64,000 nucleotides of DNA, from positions 186,001 through 250,000 of the forward strand of contig CAWHFM010000007.1 of NCBI GenBank assembly GCA_963828505.1, written 5' to 3'. Under the pieces are notes generated by a model. That model saw only the letters and a list, made by a program, of their open reading frames with translations, did not search any database and was not told the DNA's origin. Each line of letters starts with the position of its first letter. Positions within the stretch are counted from its first letter, which is position 1. This document shows, piece after piece, positions 1-8,345 of this stretch. This stretch comes from Bog-473 sp963828505 (lineage in GTDB: Bacteria > Actinomycetota > Acidimicrobiia > Acidimicrobiales > RAAP-2). The position numbers and the translations under genes are program-made.

Positions 1-1149
1 GAGACCGCTGGTGGGTACGCCCGTCCCCGCGGTGACCAGCACGTGCTCCACACGCTCCACCTGGTTGCACGAAGTACCTCGGATCTGACGCACCGCTTCG
101 GCGATGCCGTTCATTCCATGGATGTAGGCCTCGCCGAGCAGCCCGCCGCTGGTGTTCATCGGGAGGCGACCGCCAAGCGACAGGTTCTCGACCGAGGCGA
201 AGTCCTTGCCCTCGCCGCGTCCGCAGAATCCCAGCTCCTCGAGCTGCATCAGGACGAAGGGCGTGAAATGGTCATAGAGGAAGGCGGTCGAGATGTCCGC
301 CGGGCCGAGGCCCGAGGCTTCCCACAACTGCCGGGCGACGATTCCCATCTCCGGCAGGCCGAGCAGATCGTCCCGGTAGTAGCTGGTCATCATCTCGCCG
401 TCGAAGGTCGCTCCCTGCGCCGCAGCGGTGACCACCGCCGGCACCTGCCGAAGGTCCCGCGCCCGTTCCGACGAGGTCACGACGAGGGCAACTCCCCCAT
501 CGCTCTCCTGGCAGCAGTCGAGGAGCCGGAGCACTGGCTCGACGACCCAGCGCGATGCTTGGTGCTCCTCGACGGTGATCGGACGTCCGTAGAACCAGGC
601 GTGCGGGTTGCCCGCGGCGTGCGCCCGGTCCACTACCGCGACGGGAGCGAAATCCTCGTTGGTCACGCCGTAGGCCTCCATGTACCGCCGGGCCTGGAGC
701 GCAACCCACGCCGCCGGCGTGAGGAGCCCCCACGGCGCATACCACGAAAGGAAGGGCGGCATCGTCGACATGCTGCCGGCAAACCCTCCGAAGCGCGTCC
801 CCGAGCGTTCGTTCATCGCCCGGTAGCAAACGACCACATCGGCGACACCCGATGCCACCGCCAACGCCGCATGCATGACCACGCCCGCAGCGGCCCCTCC
901 GCCGTAGGGAACACGGCAAAACATCGACAGGCGCTCCACCCCCAGATTCCGCGCCACTTCCATCTCCTCGTTCGAGTCCAGGGTGAAGGTGACAAGGCCG
1001 TCGACGTCGGAGGGCTCGAGTCCGGCGTCGTCGAGCGCACTCTTGACGCACTCGCAGGCCAACTGGAGCTCGGAGCGACCGGATTCCTTCGAGAACTCAG
1101 TCTGGCCGATCCCGGCGATCGCAGCGCGGCCGGACAGCCATCTGCTCAC
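1..1149 (-). CDS. ltp2: Thiolase-like lipid-transfer protein (Ltp2-type aldolase), 3' end outside window
   Basis: Reading the minus strand from a GTG at 1149 gives at least 383 codons of a thiolase-superfamily Ltp protein; the stop lies beyond base 1. The start overlaps the upstream MaoC stop as GTGA (1146-1149). The segment that carries the nucleophilic Cys in true thiolases reads VPYGGGAAAG, without that Cys, and the C-terminal thiolase loop reads GGLLGEAYIHG, as in Ltp/SCP-x-like proteins. In mycobacteria and Thermomonospora, Ltp2 with the DUF35 part of ChsH2 performs the retro-aldol cleavage that releases propionyl-CoA from the C17 side chain of steroids. The order MaoC-DUF35-MaoC-Ltp here fits that role. 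The substrate is inferred from family and order; other branched acyl-CoA side chains are possible. Confidence 0.85.
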   Translation of the reverse strand, partial: MSRWLSGRAAIAGIGQTEFSKESGRSELQLACECVKSALDDAGLEPSDVDGLVTFTLDSNEEMEVARNLGVERLSMFCRVPYGGGAAAGVVMHAALAVASGVADVVVCYRAMNERSGTRFGGFAGSMSTMPPFLSWYAPWGLLTPAAWVALQARRYMEAYGVTNEDFAPVAVVDRAHAAGNPHAWFYGRPITVEEHQASRWVVEPVLRLLDCCQESDGGVALVVTSSERARDLRQVPAVVTAAAQGATFDGEMMTSYYRDDLLGLPEMGIVARQLWEASGLGPADISTAFLYDHFTPFVLMQLEELGFCGRGEGKDFASVENLSLGGRLPMNTSGGLLGEAYIHGMNGIAEAVRQIRGTSCNQVERVEHVLVTAGTGVPTSGL

Positions 1150-1583
1150 GGTGCGCGCCGGGACAGCGGGAGTCTGAGCTCGGCCGTCCCCGTCACGTGG
1201 TCTCCGATGTCGCCCGCCGCCACGAACTCGACCTCGACCACGCCCTCATCTCCCTCTTCGCGCCGCGCCGTCACCGACCCCGAATACTTGAGGGTGTGGC
1301 CCGGGAAGACTGGAACGCCCAACCGGATCGCCAGACGCGTGATCCTCGTCTCGGGCCCGGCCCAGTCCGTCAGGAAGCGGCTGCAATAGGCGGTGTCGGA
1401 GAGGATGTTCATGAACATGTCCGGTGCACCCTGGGCGTTGGCAAACGAGCGGTCGTGGTGCGCCGGCATGAAGTCACGCGTCGCGATCGCTCCGGCGACG
1501 ATCCGGGTCGCCGTGACGTCGATCACGAGCGGGGTGAGCGCGTCTCCGGCGCTGATGGAAGAGAAGTCGGGAGCGGTGATCAC
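1146..1583 (-). CDS. chsH1: MaoC-like enoyl-CoA hydratase subunit (ChsH1-like)
   Basis: A 145-residue single hot-dog MaoC protein starting at GTG 1583, which overlaps the DUF35 stop as GTGA (1580-1583). The segments TRDFMPAHHDRSFA and DMFMNILSD, followed by TDWAGPETRI, match the pattern of ChsH1, the MaoC subunit that pairs with ChsH2 to hydrate the C17 unsaturated steroid acyl-CoA before Ltp2 cleavage. Its length fits ChsH1 (about 140 residues). An in-frame extension upstream of the GTG would run into DUF35 coding sequence, so the GTG is the better start. Function is inferred from family and operon; assignment to steroids specifically is moderately sure. Confidence 0.82.
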   Translation of the reverse strand: MITAPDFSSISAGDALTPLVIDVTATRIVAGAIATRDFMPAHHDRSFANAQGAPDMFMNILSDTAYCSRFLTDWAGPETRITRLAIRLGVPVFPGHTLKYSGSVTARREEGDEGVVEVEFVAAGDIGDHVTGTAELRLPLSRRAP

Positions 1584-1984
1584 CCATCCGCCCTGCGCAT
1601 GAACTGCGGCAGCACCAACCCGTTGTCGAAATGCTCGAAGGTCACGACGACCGGCATGCCGATCGACACCTGCTCGGGGATCGTCCCCACGATGTTCGAC
1701 ACCATGCGTGTCCCCTCCTCCAACTCGATCAGGGCGACGATGTAGGGGTACTCCATGAACGGGAATTGCGGGTGCCGGGGTAGGACGAAGCTGAACACCG
1801 TCCCGTTCCCCGAAGCCTCCACCGCGTTCCATGCGAGAGAATTGCAGTCTGGGCACATCGGGCGTGGCGGATGGCGGTACGCCCCACAGAGAGCGCAGCG
1901 CTGAATCAGGAGTTTGTGCTCCTTGGCGCCGCTCCAGAAGAACTCCGTGTCACGCGTCACGGTCGGAGACAGACGGGTACTCAC
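1580..1984 (-). CDS. DUF35 OB-fold/zinc-ribbon protein (ChsH2 C-terminal half)
   Basis: A 134-residue protein starting at GTG 1984. An N-terminal rubredoxin-like zinc ribbon has two pairs (CALC near residue 30 and CPDC near residue 45), then an OB fold containing PYIVALIELEEGTRMVSNIVG. DUF35 proteins bind and activate Ltp-type thiolases. In M. tuberculosis this domain is the C-terminal part of ChsH2, fused to a MaoC domain; here it is a separate gene joined to both neighbours by GTGA overlaps (1981-1984 and 1580-1583). It probably forms the aldolase complex with the Ltp encoded two genes downstream. Confidence 0.87.
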   Translation of the reverse strand: MSTRLSPTVTRDTEFFWSGAKEHKLLIQRCALCGAYRHPPRPMCPDCNSLAWNAVEASGNGTVFSFVLPRHPQFPFMEYPYIVALIELEEGTRMVSNIVGTIPEQVSIGMPVVVTFEHFDNGLVLPQFMRRADG

Positions 1985-2640
1985 GACGCAGCGCCCGAGG
2001 GGTCGAACTTGAGGATCCGAAACAGCTGCCGACCGACGACCTCGCGCTCCTGGTCCGTGTACGTGGTCACCCAGGTGACGAATCGTCCTCGGCCCATCCG
2101 GGTCACCTTCTCCTCGGAGATGGATTCGAACACGGTCGCCGCCGACACGACGTCGCCCGGGCGAAGGTAGCGGACGATCTCAAATTCGGAATTGGTCGCC
2201 AGGGTGGCGGTGTAGCCGGCGCGATCGAGCACTGAAAGCGGGGACTGACCGGGCACAGGGGTGGGCGAGCCACCACGTTCGGCGATGCCGGTGATCACCG
2301 GGGTCGCCATCGTCCAGGTCTGCAGCATCAGCGGTGGTGCCACGATGCCGCCGAAGCGCGATGACGAGGCGCGATCGGGATCGGTATAGACGGGATTCCC
2401 GTCCTCGAAGGCGGCCGCCCAGTGCCGGATCATCGGGACGTTCACCGGATCCGGCCCGACCACGACCGCCTGCGAGCCGACCGGCTGGCCGATGAGACCA
2501 CGGAGAACTTCGTCGAGGTCTCCTTCGTCCCGATCGGCTCCCGTCCCGTCTGCCGTGCTCACGCGACCGGCCCCGCCTCGAACGCCGACGGATTGAGCGT
2601 TCGGCCGCTCGTCTCGTGTTGGATCATGGTCACGTGACAC
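1981..2640 (-). CDS. MaoC-like hydratase subunit (ChsH2 N-terminal half)
   Basis: First gene of the four-gene minus-strand operon. The conserved part begins near DLDEVLRGLIGQPVG and contains the FAS1-type MaoC segment VPMIRHWAAAFEDGNPVYTD and FGGIVAPPLMLQTW. This resembles the N-terminal MaoC domain of ChsH2, which dimerises with ChsH1. The start is unsure: GTG 2640 gives 219 residues, while GTG 2572 removes about 23 low-complexity residues and has a purine-rich stretch upstream. The stop overlaps the DUF35 start as GTGA. A TTGACA-type promoter lies just upstream at 2684-2712. Confidence 0.8.
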   Translation of the reverse strand: MSRDHDPTRDERPNAQSVGVRGGAGRVSTADGTGADRDEGDLDEVLRGLIGQPVGSQAVVVGPDPVNVPMIRHWAAAFEDGNPVYTDPDRASSSRFGGIVAPPLMLQTWTMATPVITGIAERGGSPTPVPGQSPLSVLDRAGYTATLATNSEFEIVRYLRPGDVVSAATVFESISEEKVTRMGRGRFVTWVTTYTDQEREVVGRQLFRILKFDPSGAAS

Positions 2641-2683
2641 CCCTGCGTTCCCGAGGTCGAGCCGGCATCGCCCGACCTCATTG

Positions 2684-2712
2684 GTATTAGCTTCTCTTTA
2701 CATATTTGTCAA
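2684..2712 (-). promoter_or_regulatory. Candidate promoter of the MaoC/DUF35/Ltp operon
   Basis: On the minus strand, a perfect TTGACA (2712-2707) is followed after 17 bases by TAATAC (2689-2684), a weak -10. The stretch is AT-rich against a GC-rich background. It sits between the operon start and the divergent MarR gene, so binding of the MarR protein here could control both. The -10 matches the consensus at only three of six positions. Confidence 0.45.
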
Positions 2713-2721
2713 GATTGGTTG

Positions 2722-3876
2722 ATGATCTTCGAGGCCGACCGGTATGCTCGGCCCGTGACTGCCCTGCCCCGCATGGTCGACGAGGACCTGGGGCGCCTGG
2801 CCGCGATCGACTGCGTGCACACGGTCTCGCGCGACGTGCAGCTGCGGCTGGCGATTGCCCTGGCCGAATCCGGACATCACCACTTGCGCCCCAGCTTCGG
2901 CCCGTTGCTCGAACGGCTCCGCGACGGAGCCCTGCCGATCGGCCACGTTGCTGCCGCGCTCAACGTGAGCCCGCAGGCAGCGAGCCGGGATGCGCTGATG
3001 CTCGAGCGGTTCGGCTACGTCGAACGCGCCGTCGGTGTTGCTGACGGGCGCTCACGGGTAGTGGCCTTGACCGACCGTGGTCACGACCTCATCACGACAG
3101 CCGGCAAGACGTTCGCCGAGTGCGAGCACGCCTACGAGCAGCTCGTGGGACGCGCTGCGATCGGACGGATCCTGCGTGACCTGGACGCAGTGAGGTTGGG
3201 ACTCGGGCTCGCGTCGAAAACGGGACCCACCGTGCTGATCCGGACCTCCCCCTCCATCGGCTCCGTCATCCTGATCGCACTCCACGCCAAGCGCCAGGTC
3301 GTAACGTCGGCGAACCACCGTGGCCACCACCTGGTGCGACCGTCTCACATCGAGCTGCTGACCGCGATCCGCGCCGGCGGCGACCGCGTCAGCGACATCG
3401 CCCGCGAGCTGAGGGTCACGCGTCAAGCGGTCAGCGCGGCGGTCCAGGATCTCGAAGGCCTCGGCTACGTCGAACGTCATCCCGACAGCACCGACAAGCG
3501 AGCGGTCCTGATCGCTCCGTCAGTCCGAGGTAAGGCGGTACTCAACGACGTCACCCACGCCGTCCAGGAGATCGAGGCGGACTGCCACGCGGTGCTGGGC
3601 GAGAGGCGCTGGACGCGGTTCGTCCGAGATCTGACCGAACTCTCCGAGGCGGTCTTGGACAACGGGAGCCCGGTCCCGCCGGTGCCCTCCGGTCACCCGG
3701 TCAGGCCGGACCGGGCGGACGACCTCATTTCTCTCGCGGCAGGGCTCCGAAACCGTCTCGGGGCGCGCCGGGCCGCCCGGTTGGGCGCCCTCCTCACCGC
3801 GGGCGACCGGAGCCCGAGCTCAGGCGAGTCGCACCGGCTGAAAACCACGCGGGGCGCGTCGGACGAAGGCAGATGA
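2722..3876 (+). CDS. Tandem MarR-family transcriptional regulator (two winged-helix domains)
   Basis: One polypeptide of about 384 residues with two MarR-like winged-helix units. The first contains LPIGHVAAALNVSPQAASRD with wing VADGRSRVVALTDRG; the second contains VSDIARELRVTRQAVSAAVQ with wing DSTDKRAVLIAPSVRG. MarR proteins normally dimerise to bind a palindrome, so a covalent tandem may act as a built-in pseudo-dimer. The start is ATG 2722 or GTG 2755; the region before 2755 is not conserved-looking. It diverges from the MaoC/DUF35/Ltp operon and is followed 33 bases later by the dehydrogenase gene, so either could be its target. The ligand is unknown. The last 60 residues are low-complexity and Arg-rich. 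Confidence 0.8.
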   Translation: MIFEADRYARPVTALPRMVDEDLGRLAAIDCVHTVSRDVQLRLAIALAESGHHHLRPSFGPLLERLRDGALPIGHVAAALNVSPQAASRDALMLERFGYVERAVGVADGRSRVVALTDRGHDLITTAGKTFAECEHAYEQLVGRAAIGRILRDLDAVRLGLGLASKTGPTVLIRTSPSIGSVILIALHAKRQVVTSANHRGHHLVRPSHIELLTAIRAGGDRVSDIARELRVTRQAVSAAVQDLEGLGYVERHPDSTDKRAVLIAPSVRGKAVLNDVTHAVQEIEADCHAVLGERRWTRFVRDLTELSEAVLDNGSPVPPVPSGHPVRPDRADDLISLAAGLRNRLGARRAARLGALLTAGDRSPSSGESHRLKTTRGASDEGR

Positions 3877-3909
3877 GATCGGAGCGTCGATGCCATACCC
3901 GATGAAACG

Positions 3910-4953
3910 ATGAAGGGTCGAGAGACGACGAAGCAGATAGTGCTTCACGGTCCGCGGGATTGGCGGCTCGACGACGTTCCGATACCGAACCCGGGTCCCC
4001 GCGATGCGATGGTCCGGATTCGCGCCTGCGGCCTCTGCGGGACGGACGTGTCCTACGTCCACATGGGCGGTTTCAGCGGGCAACCCATTCCTCTCGGCCA
4101 CGAAATGGCGGGCGAGGTGGCGTGGGTCGGAGCAGAGGTGCCAGGGTTCGCCATCGGAGACCGGGTGATCGTGTGCCCCTCGGACATCGGATCCGGCCCG
4201 ATGGGGACCGGCGGCGCCCAGGGTGGGCTGACCCCTCTGCTCCACGTACCTGACGCCGCGCGCGGCCAACGGCTCTTCCGGGTCCCCGACCGCATGCCAC
4301 TGACTACGGCCGCATTGGCAGAGCCGCTGGCCGTCGGCATGCAGGCAGTCAACCAGTCCGCCGTGAAGCCCGGCGAGAAGGTGGCGGTATTCGGCTGCGG
4401 GCCCATCGGACTCATGTCGATCACCACACTGGCCGATCGGGGCATCGACGACGTGGTGGCGATCGATCTCAGCCGGCCCCGGCTCGAGCTGGCCCAGCAG
4501 GTCGGCGCGACCCACGTACTCGACCCCGAGGAGGTCGATGTCTGGGAGGAGCTCAAGCAAATCCACGGCGCAGCTCCCTTCATGTTCGGCCCCACTGCCG
4601 CCACGGACGTATTCATCGAAGCCTCGGGTGCAGACACCGTGCTCGGCGACGTTCTGCGTCATGGCCGGGTCGGCGGCCGTCTGGTGGTCGTCGCCCTGCA
4701 CTACCGGCCTGTCCCCACCAACTACGTGGACGTGCTGATGAAGCAATTCACGATCCGTGGATCGATGGAGTACCCCGACCGCTTCGAAGACGCCGTCGAG
4801 CTGCTGGCCCGTCGCGATCTGTCTGGTCTGATCACCCACACCATGCCGCTCGAGCAATTCGGCGACGGCTTGGCGCTCCTGGAGGGGTCCAAGGACTGCG
4901 GGAAGGTGATGATCACGATGGACGGTTCAGATGACCAACGAGCTCTCGTTTGA
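3910..4953 (+). CDS. Zinc-dependent medium-chain alcohol dehydrogenase
   Basis: A 347-residue MDR enzyme. The catalytic-zinc motif CGLCGTD (C43), the GHE pair (H64, E65) and the Rossmann loop FGCGPIG are all present. The four-cysteine structural-zinc loop seen in classical alcohol dehydrogenases is missing: the matching region is VCPSDIGSGPMGTGG with a single Cys, as in sorbitol/butanediol-dehydrogenase-like members. It probably oxidises a secondary or branched alcohol with NAD(P). The next gene starts inside its last codons (overlap 4931-4953), so the two are translated together with the sulfotransferase and sulfatase-like genes downstream. Substrate unknown. Confidence 0.85.
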   Translation: MKGRETTKQIVLHGPRDWRLDDVPIPNPGPRDAMVRIRACGLCGTDVSYVHMGGFSGQPIPLGHEMAGEVAWVGAEVPGFAIGDRVIVCPSDIGSGPMGTGGAQGGLTPLLHVPDAARGQRLFRVPDRMPLTTAALAEPLAVGMQAVNQSAVKPGEKVAVFGCGPIGLMSITTLADRGIDDVVAIDLSRPRLELAQQVGATHVLDPEEVDVWEELKQIHGAAPFMFGPTAATDVFIEASGADTVLGDVLRHGRVGGRLVVVALHYRPVPTNYVDVLMKQFTIRGSMEYPDRFEDAVELLARRDLSGLITHTMPLEQFGDGLALLEGSKDCGKVMITMDGSDDQRALV

Positions 4954-5680
4954 CTTCACGGCCACCTCGGTGGTCGTGACCGGCGGCACGAGCGGCATCG
5001 GCCGTGCCGTGGCCCTCGGTTTCGCTCGAGCGGGCGCGTCGGTCACCGTGACCGGGACACTGGCGTCGGCTGACGAGTACGCGACCGACCTCTCGATGTT
5101 CGGCTTCCGCCAGCTCGACCTGCGCGACGCCCCGGCGGTCGATGCCCTGGCTGAAGGCTTGGGCACCCTCGACGTGCTGGTCAACAATGCCGGAGCCAAC
5201 TTCGCGGGTGGACTCGACGAGTGGTCCCCAGCGGGATTCTCAGCGGCGCTGGAGCTCAACGTCGAGGGTGCGATGCGTCTCACCGTGGGCGCACGGCCGG
5301 CCCTGGCGTCGAGCTCCATGGCCGGAGGCGCCAGCGTCGTGAACGTGGTGTCGATGACCGCATTCCGGTCCACCACCATCGTGCCCGGCTACTCCGCGGC
5401 CAAGGCGGCACTGACCGCCCTCACTCGCAATCTGGCGGTCCACTGGGCGGGTGACGGCATACGAGTGAACGCAGTCGCACCCGGACTGATCGACACACCG
5501 ATGACCGCACCGATGCACGCCTTCCCCGAACTCCTCGAGGCGGAAGTGGGGCGCGGCGTTCTGCGCCGAATGGGTACTCCCGAGGAGGTCGCAGCGGCGG
5601 TCATGTTCCTCTCGAGCGGCGCATCCGCCTTCACGACGGGCTCCGTGCTCGCCGTCGACGGCGGCTACCTGGCGCGGTGA
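4931..5680 (+). CDS. Short-chain dehydrogenase/reductase
   Basis: A 249-residue classical SDR. The cofactor loop TGGTSGIG is at residues 17-24, NNAG at 85-88, and the catalytic set is S141, Y154 and K158 (YSAAK). The C-terminal part ends in the usual AFTTGSVLAVDGGY. It overlaps the upstream dehydrogenase by 23 bases, which implies translational coupling, and sits 10 bases before the sulfotransferase. An NAD(P)-dependent hydroxyl/ketone interconversion in the same pathway is likely; the substrate cannot be read from sequence. Confidence 0.88.
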   Translation: MTNELSFDFTATSVVVTGGTSGIGRAVALGFARAGASVTVTGTLASADEYATDLSMFGFRQLDLRDAPAVDALAEGLGTLDVLVNNAGANFAGGLDEWSPAGFSAALELNVEGAMRLTVGARPALASSSMAGGASVVNVVSMTAFRSTTIVPGYSAAKAALTALTRNLAVHWAGDGIRVNAVAPGLIDTPMTAPMHAFPELLEAEVGRGVLRRMGTPEEVAAAVMFLSSGASAFTTGSVLAVDGGYLAR

Positions 5681-5690
5681 CGGTTCCGGC

Positions 5691-6944
5691 ATGACCGGGA
5701 AGATCCACATCGACGACCTCGGCACGCCGGTCCTCAGCGACATCCAACGACTGGGGCTCGAGTACGGCGAGTCGAAGCACACCGCGCTCACCGTGGATGC
5801 CGTATGCGAAGAAGCGGTGACCCGCACTCGACTGGACGATTTCGGACCCGACGACTTCCGTGACCGGCTCGGCGCCCAGCTCGGCGAGATGGACTCGGAC
5901 GTCGAGCGGACCGGCCTCGGCCGGATGCTGATGTTCGCCGACTGCGCCCGGGCTGCGGCCAACCGGCTCCGGATCCGAGACCTATTACGACGCCATCCCC
6001 AGATACTCGACATCCGGATCGAGGCTCCGGTGATCGTGATCGGTCTCCCGCGTTCGGGCACGACCCACCTGGTCAATCTCCTGGCCGCCGACTCTCGGTT
6101 TCGATCGCTGCCGCTGTGGGAGTCGTACGAGCCGGTGCCGAACCAGGACGAGACGGTCGAGGGCGCGGGAGACGACCCCCGCTGGACCCGGTGCCAGGCG
6201 GCGTGGGAAGCGATGCAGGCCGGGGCGCCGCTCGTTGCCGCCATGCACCCCATGGACCCCGACCATGTCCACGAGGAGAACGAGCTGATGGCGCCGGACT
6301 TCTCCAACTACAACCTGGAGTGGGTGGCGCGGGCGCCGCAGTGGCGCGACTACTACCTGAGCCACGACCAGACCCGGCACTACGCGTACATGAGAACGGT
6401 CCTGCAAGTCCTCCAGTGGCACCAGCCCCGCGAGCGATGGGTGCTCAAGTCGCCGCAGCATCTCGAACAGATCGGGCCGCTCATGGCGACGTTTCCCGAT
6501 GCCACCATCGTGGTGACCCACCGGGACCCCGTCGCGGTGGTCCAGTCGACCATCACGATGCTGTGCTACGGCGCACGCACCGGCTACCGCACGCCCCGAC
6601 CCGAGTGGTACCGCGACTACTGGACGGACCGCATCGGGAGGTTGCTCGACGCCTCCCTTCGCGATCGGCACCTGCTGCCGAACGAGCGAACGACCGACGT
6701 GCTCTTCCACGACTTCATGGAGGACGAGATAGGCACCGTCCAGCGCATCTACGCCTCCGCGGGTATCGACTTCACCGAAAGGGCTCGAGCCGAGATCGAC
6801 GCCTATCGGGCCGTGCACCCGCGAGGCAAGGAGGGCCAGGTCGTCTACGACCTGCGAGCCGACTTCTCCGTCACCCCCGCACAGGTCCGGTCCCGATTCG
6901 ACGAATATCTCGACCGCTTCCCAGTCAGAATCGAGGTCACGTGA
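5691..6944 (+). CDS. Sulfotransferase family protein
   Basis: A 417-residue protein with the PAPS 5'-phosphosulfate loop GLPRSGTTHL (residues 118-127) and the later 3'-phosphate segment WVLKSPQHLEQI followed by VTHRDPVAVVQS. These are hallmarks of the large bacterial Sulfotransfer_3 group, common in actinobacteria that handle sterols and lipids. It would move sulfate from PAPS to a hydroxyl group. It ends in a GTGA overlap with a sulfatase-like gene, so a sulfating and a possibly desulfating enzyme are co-translated. A related protein is encoded at 40828-42159, also after an MDR oxidoreductase. Substrate unknown. Confidence 0.87.
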   Translation: MTGKIHIDDLGTPVLSDIQRLGLEYGESKHTALTVDAVCEEAVTRTRLDDFGPDDFRDRLGAQLGEMDSDVERTGLGRMLMFADCARAAANRLRIRDLLRRHPQILDIRIEAPVIVIGLPRSGTTHLVNLLAADSRFRSLPLWESYEPVPNQDETVEGAGDDPRWTRCQAAWEAMQAGAPLVAAMHPMDPDHVHEENELMAPDFSNYNLEWVARAPQWRDYYLSHDQTRHYAYMRTVLQVLQWHQPRERWVLKSPQHLEQIGPLMATFPDATIVVTHRDPVAVVQSTITMLCYGARTGYRTPRPEWYRDYWTDRIGRLLDASLRDRHLLPNERTTDVLFHDFMEDEIGTVQRIYASAGIDFTERARAEIDAYRAVHPRGKEGQVVYDLRADFSVTPAQVRSRFDEYLDRFPVRIEVT

Positions 6945-8206
6945 CCATCCAACAGCAGGTCGACGAGCTGATCGACACCCGTCCCGGGAAAGAGCTCCTC
7001 ACCCCGGTCTACGACGATCCGGCCCGCCCCGTTGTCGACGATCTCGTCTACCGATCGGGCGGTACGACCGCGTCGTACATGGTGTTGACCGATGGGGGCC
7101 GGGTGATGGTCAATACCGGAATGGGCTTCGAGGCCCCTCACCACAAACGGGTCTTCGACGCCGTTCGCCCGGGTCCCACCCACTACGTCATCACTACGCA
7201 AGGCCATGTGGACCATGTCGGTGGAGTCGATCTCTTCCGGGAACGCGGCACGACCTACATCGCCCAGACCAGGAATGCGGACTGCCAGGCCGACGATCGG
7301 CGCATCCGGGGTCTGCGGACGCGCACGGCGGGGATCTGGTTCGACACCCTCGGTACCGACGCTCTGCGGATCGCCGAGCAGAACCCCGGCGTATCGATGC
7401 GCCAGTCCCGGCCCACGCCCGATCTGACCTTCGAAGAGCGATTGGGGTTGAAGGTCGACGGTCTGCAGATCGAACTGATTGCTGCCGTCGGCGAGACAGT
7501 CGACTGCTGCGTGGTCTGGCTCCCCGAGCACAAAGTAGCGATCGTCTCCAACCTCTTCGGCCCGCTCTTCCCCCACTTCCCGAATCTCAACACCCTTCGG
7601 GGGGACAAATACCGGTTCGTCGAACCCCAGCTCGCGACCAACCGGATGGTGCGCTCGCTCCGTCCGGAAATCCTCGTGACCGGCCGCCACGACCCCATCT
7701 TCGGCGCCGAACTGATCGAGGCCTCATTGCAACGGCTGCACGACGCGGTCACCTACGTCCACGATCGCACCCTCGAGGGCTTCAACGCCGGCACGGACGT
7801 ATGGACTCTGATGCGTGAGATCGAGCTGCCGCCCGAGCTACGGGTGGGCCAAGGCTACGGAAAAGTCTCCTGGGCCGTCCGAACGTTGTGGGAGAGCTAC
7901 GTGGGTTGGTTCAAACTCCGTTCGACCACCGATCTGTACCCGGACGCGAGCGACAGCGTGCTGGCAGAAATGGTCGAAGCGACCGGCACCGACCGCGCGC
8001 TCGATCGCGCTGTTGCCGCGCTGGAACGGGGAGATGCCGTTGTCGCCATCGGGATCGGCGAGGCCGTCGCCGCTGTCGCACCCGACGACGATCGACTCCG
8101 CGGCCTCATGGCCGGCGCCCACCGACAACTCCTCGAGCGAGGCGGAGCGGCAAATTTCTGGGAGAACGGTTGGCTACGCACCGAGCTGGCTCGCTGGGAG
8201 ACCTGA
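6941..8206 (+). CDS. Metallo-beta-lactamase-fold alkylsulfatase-like protein
   Basis: GTG at 6941 overlaps the sulfotransferase stop (GTGA) and gives 421 residues. The N-terminal half is an MBL fold with TTQGHVDHVGG. The normal HxHxDH metal motif reads QGHVDH (Q87, H89, D91, H92), so the first His is replaced by Gln. Later metal-site segments GETVDCCVVWLP and GRHDPIFGAE are present. The C-terminal half resembles the alkylsulfatase dimerisation domain (GKVSWAVRTLWESYVGWF). SdsA-type alkylsulfatases are longer because of an SCP2-like tail, which is missing here. A role in sulfate-ester or other ester hydrolysis is inferred; loss of one His could change metal content or activity. Confidence 0.8.
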   Translation: MTIQQQVDELIDTRPGKELLTPVYDDPARPVVDDLVYRSGGTTASYMVLTDGGRVMVNTGMGFEAPHHKRVFDAVRPGPTHYVITTQGHVDHVGGVDLFRERGTTYIAQTRNADCQADDRRIRGLRTRTAGIWFDTLGTDALRIAEQNPGVSMRQSRPTPDLTFEERLGLKVDGLQIELIAAVGETVDCCVVWLPEHKVAIVSNLFGPLFPHFPNLNTLRGDKYRFVEPQLATNRMVRSLRPEILVTGRHDPIFGAELIEASLQRLHDAVTYVHDRTLEGFNAGTDVWTLMREIELPPELRVGQGYGKVSWAVRTLWESYVGWFKLRSTTDLYPDASDSVLAEMVEATGTDRALDRAVAALERGDAVVAIGIGEAVAAVAPDDDRLRGLMAGAHRQLLERGGAANFWENGWLRTELARWET

Positions 8207-8231
8207 GGTCGAGCGGAGCAAGACCGTCTCT

Positions 8232-8260
8232 TTGACATGTATCGACGTTCGTGTTATCCA
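8232..8260 (+). promoter_or_regulatory. Candidate promoter of the secreted protein gene at 8346
   Basis: TTGACA at 8232-8237, a 17-base spacer and TATCCA at 8255-8260, about 85 bases before the ATG. The -35 is a perfect consensus and the -10 matches three of six. Confidence 0.4.
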
Positions 8261-8345
8261 ACACTTGGCAAACGGCGGACGAATGCGGGGCAGCGCACTA
8301 CGACTGTGAACCGACCTCGCTGCTCCAGACAGATAGGCGGGTGTC

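Noticed and set aside
43..1389. 448-codon plus-strand frame at the window start
   Set aside because: Antisense of the Ltp and MaoC genes, whose minus-strand translations show family motifs.
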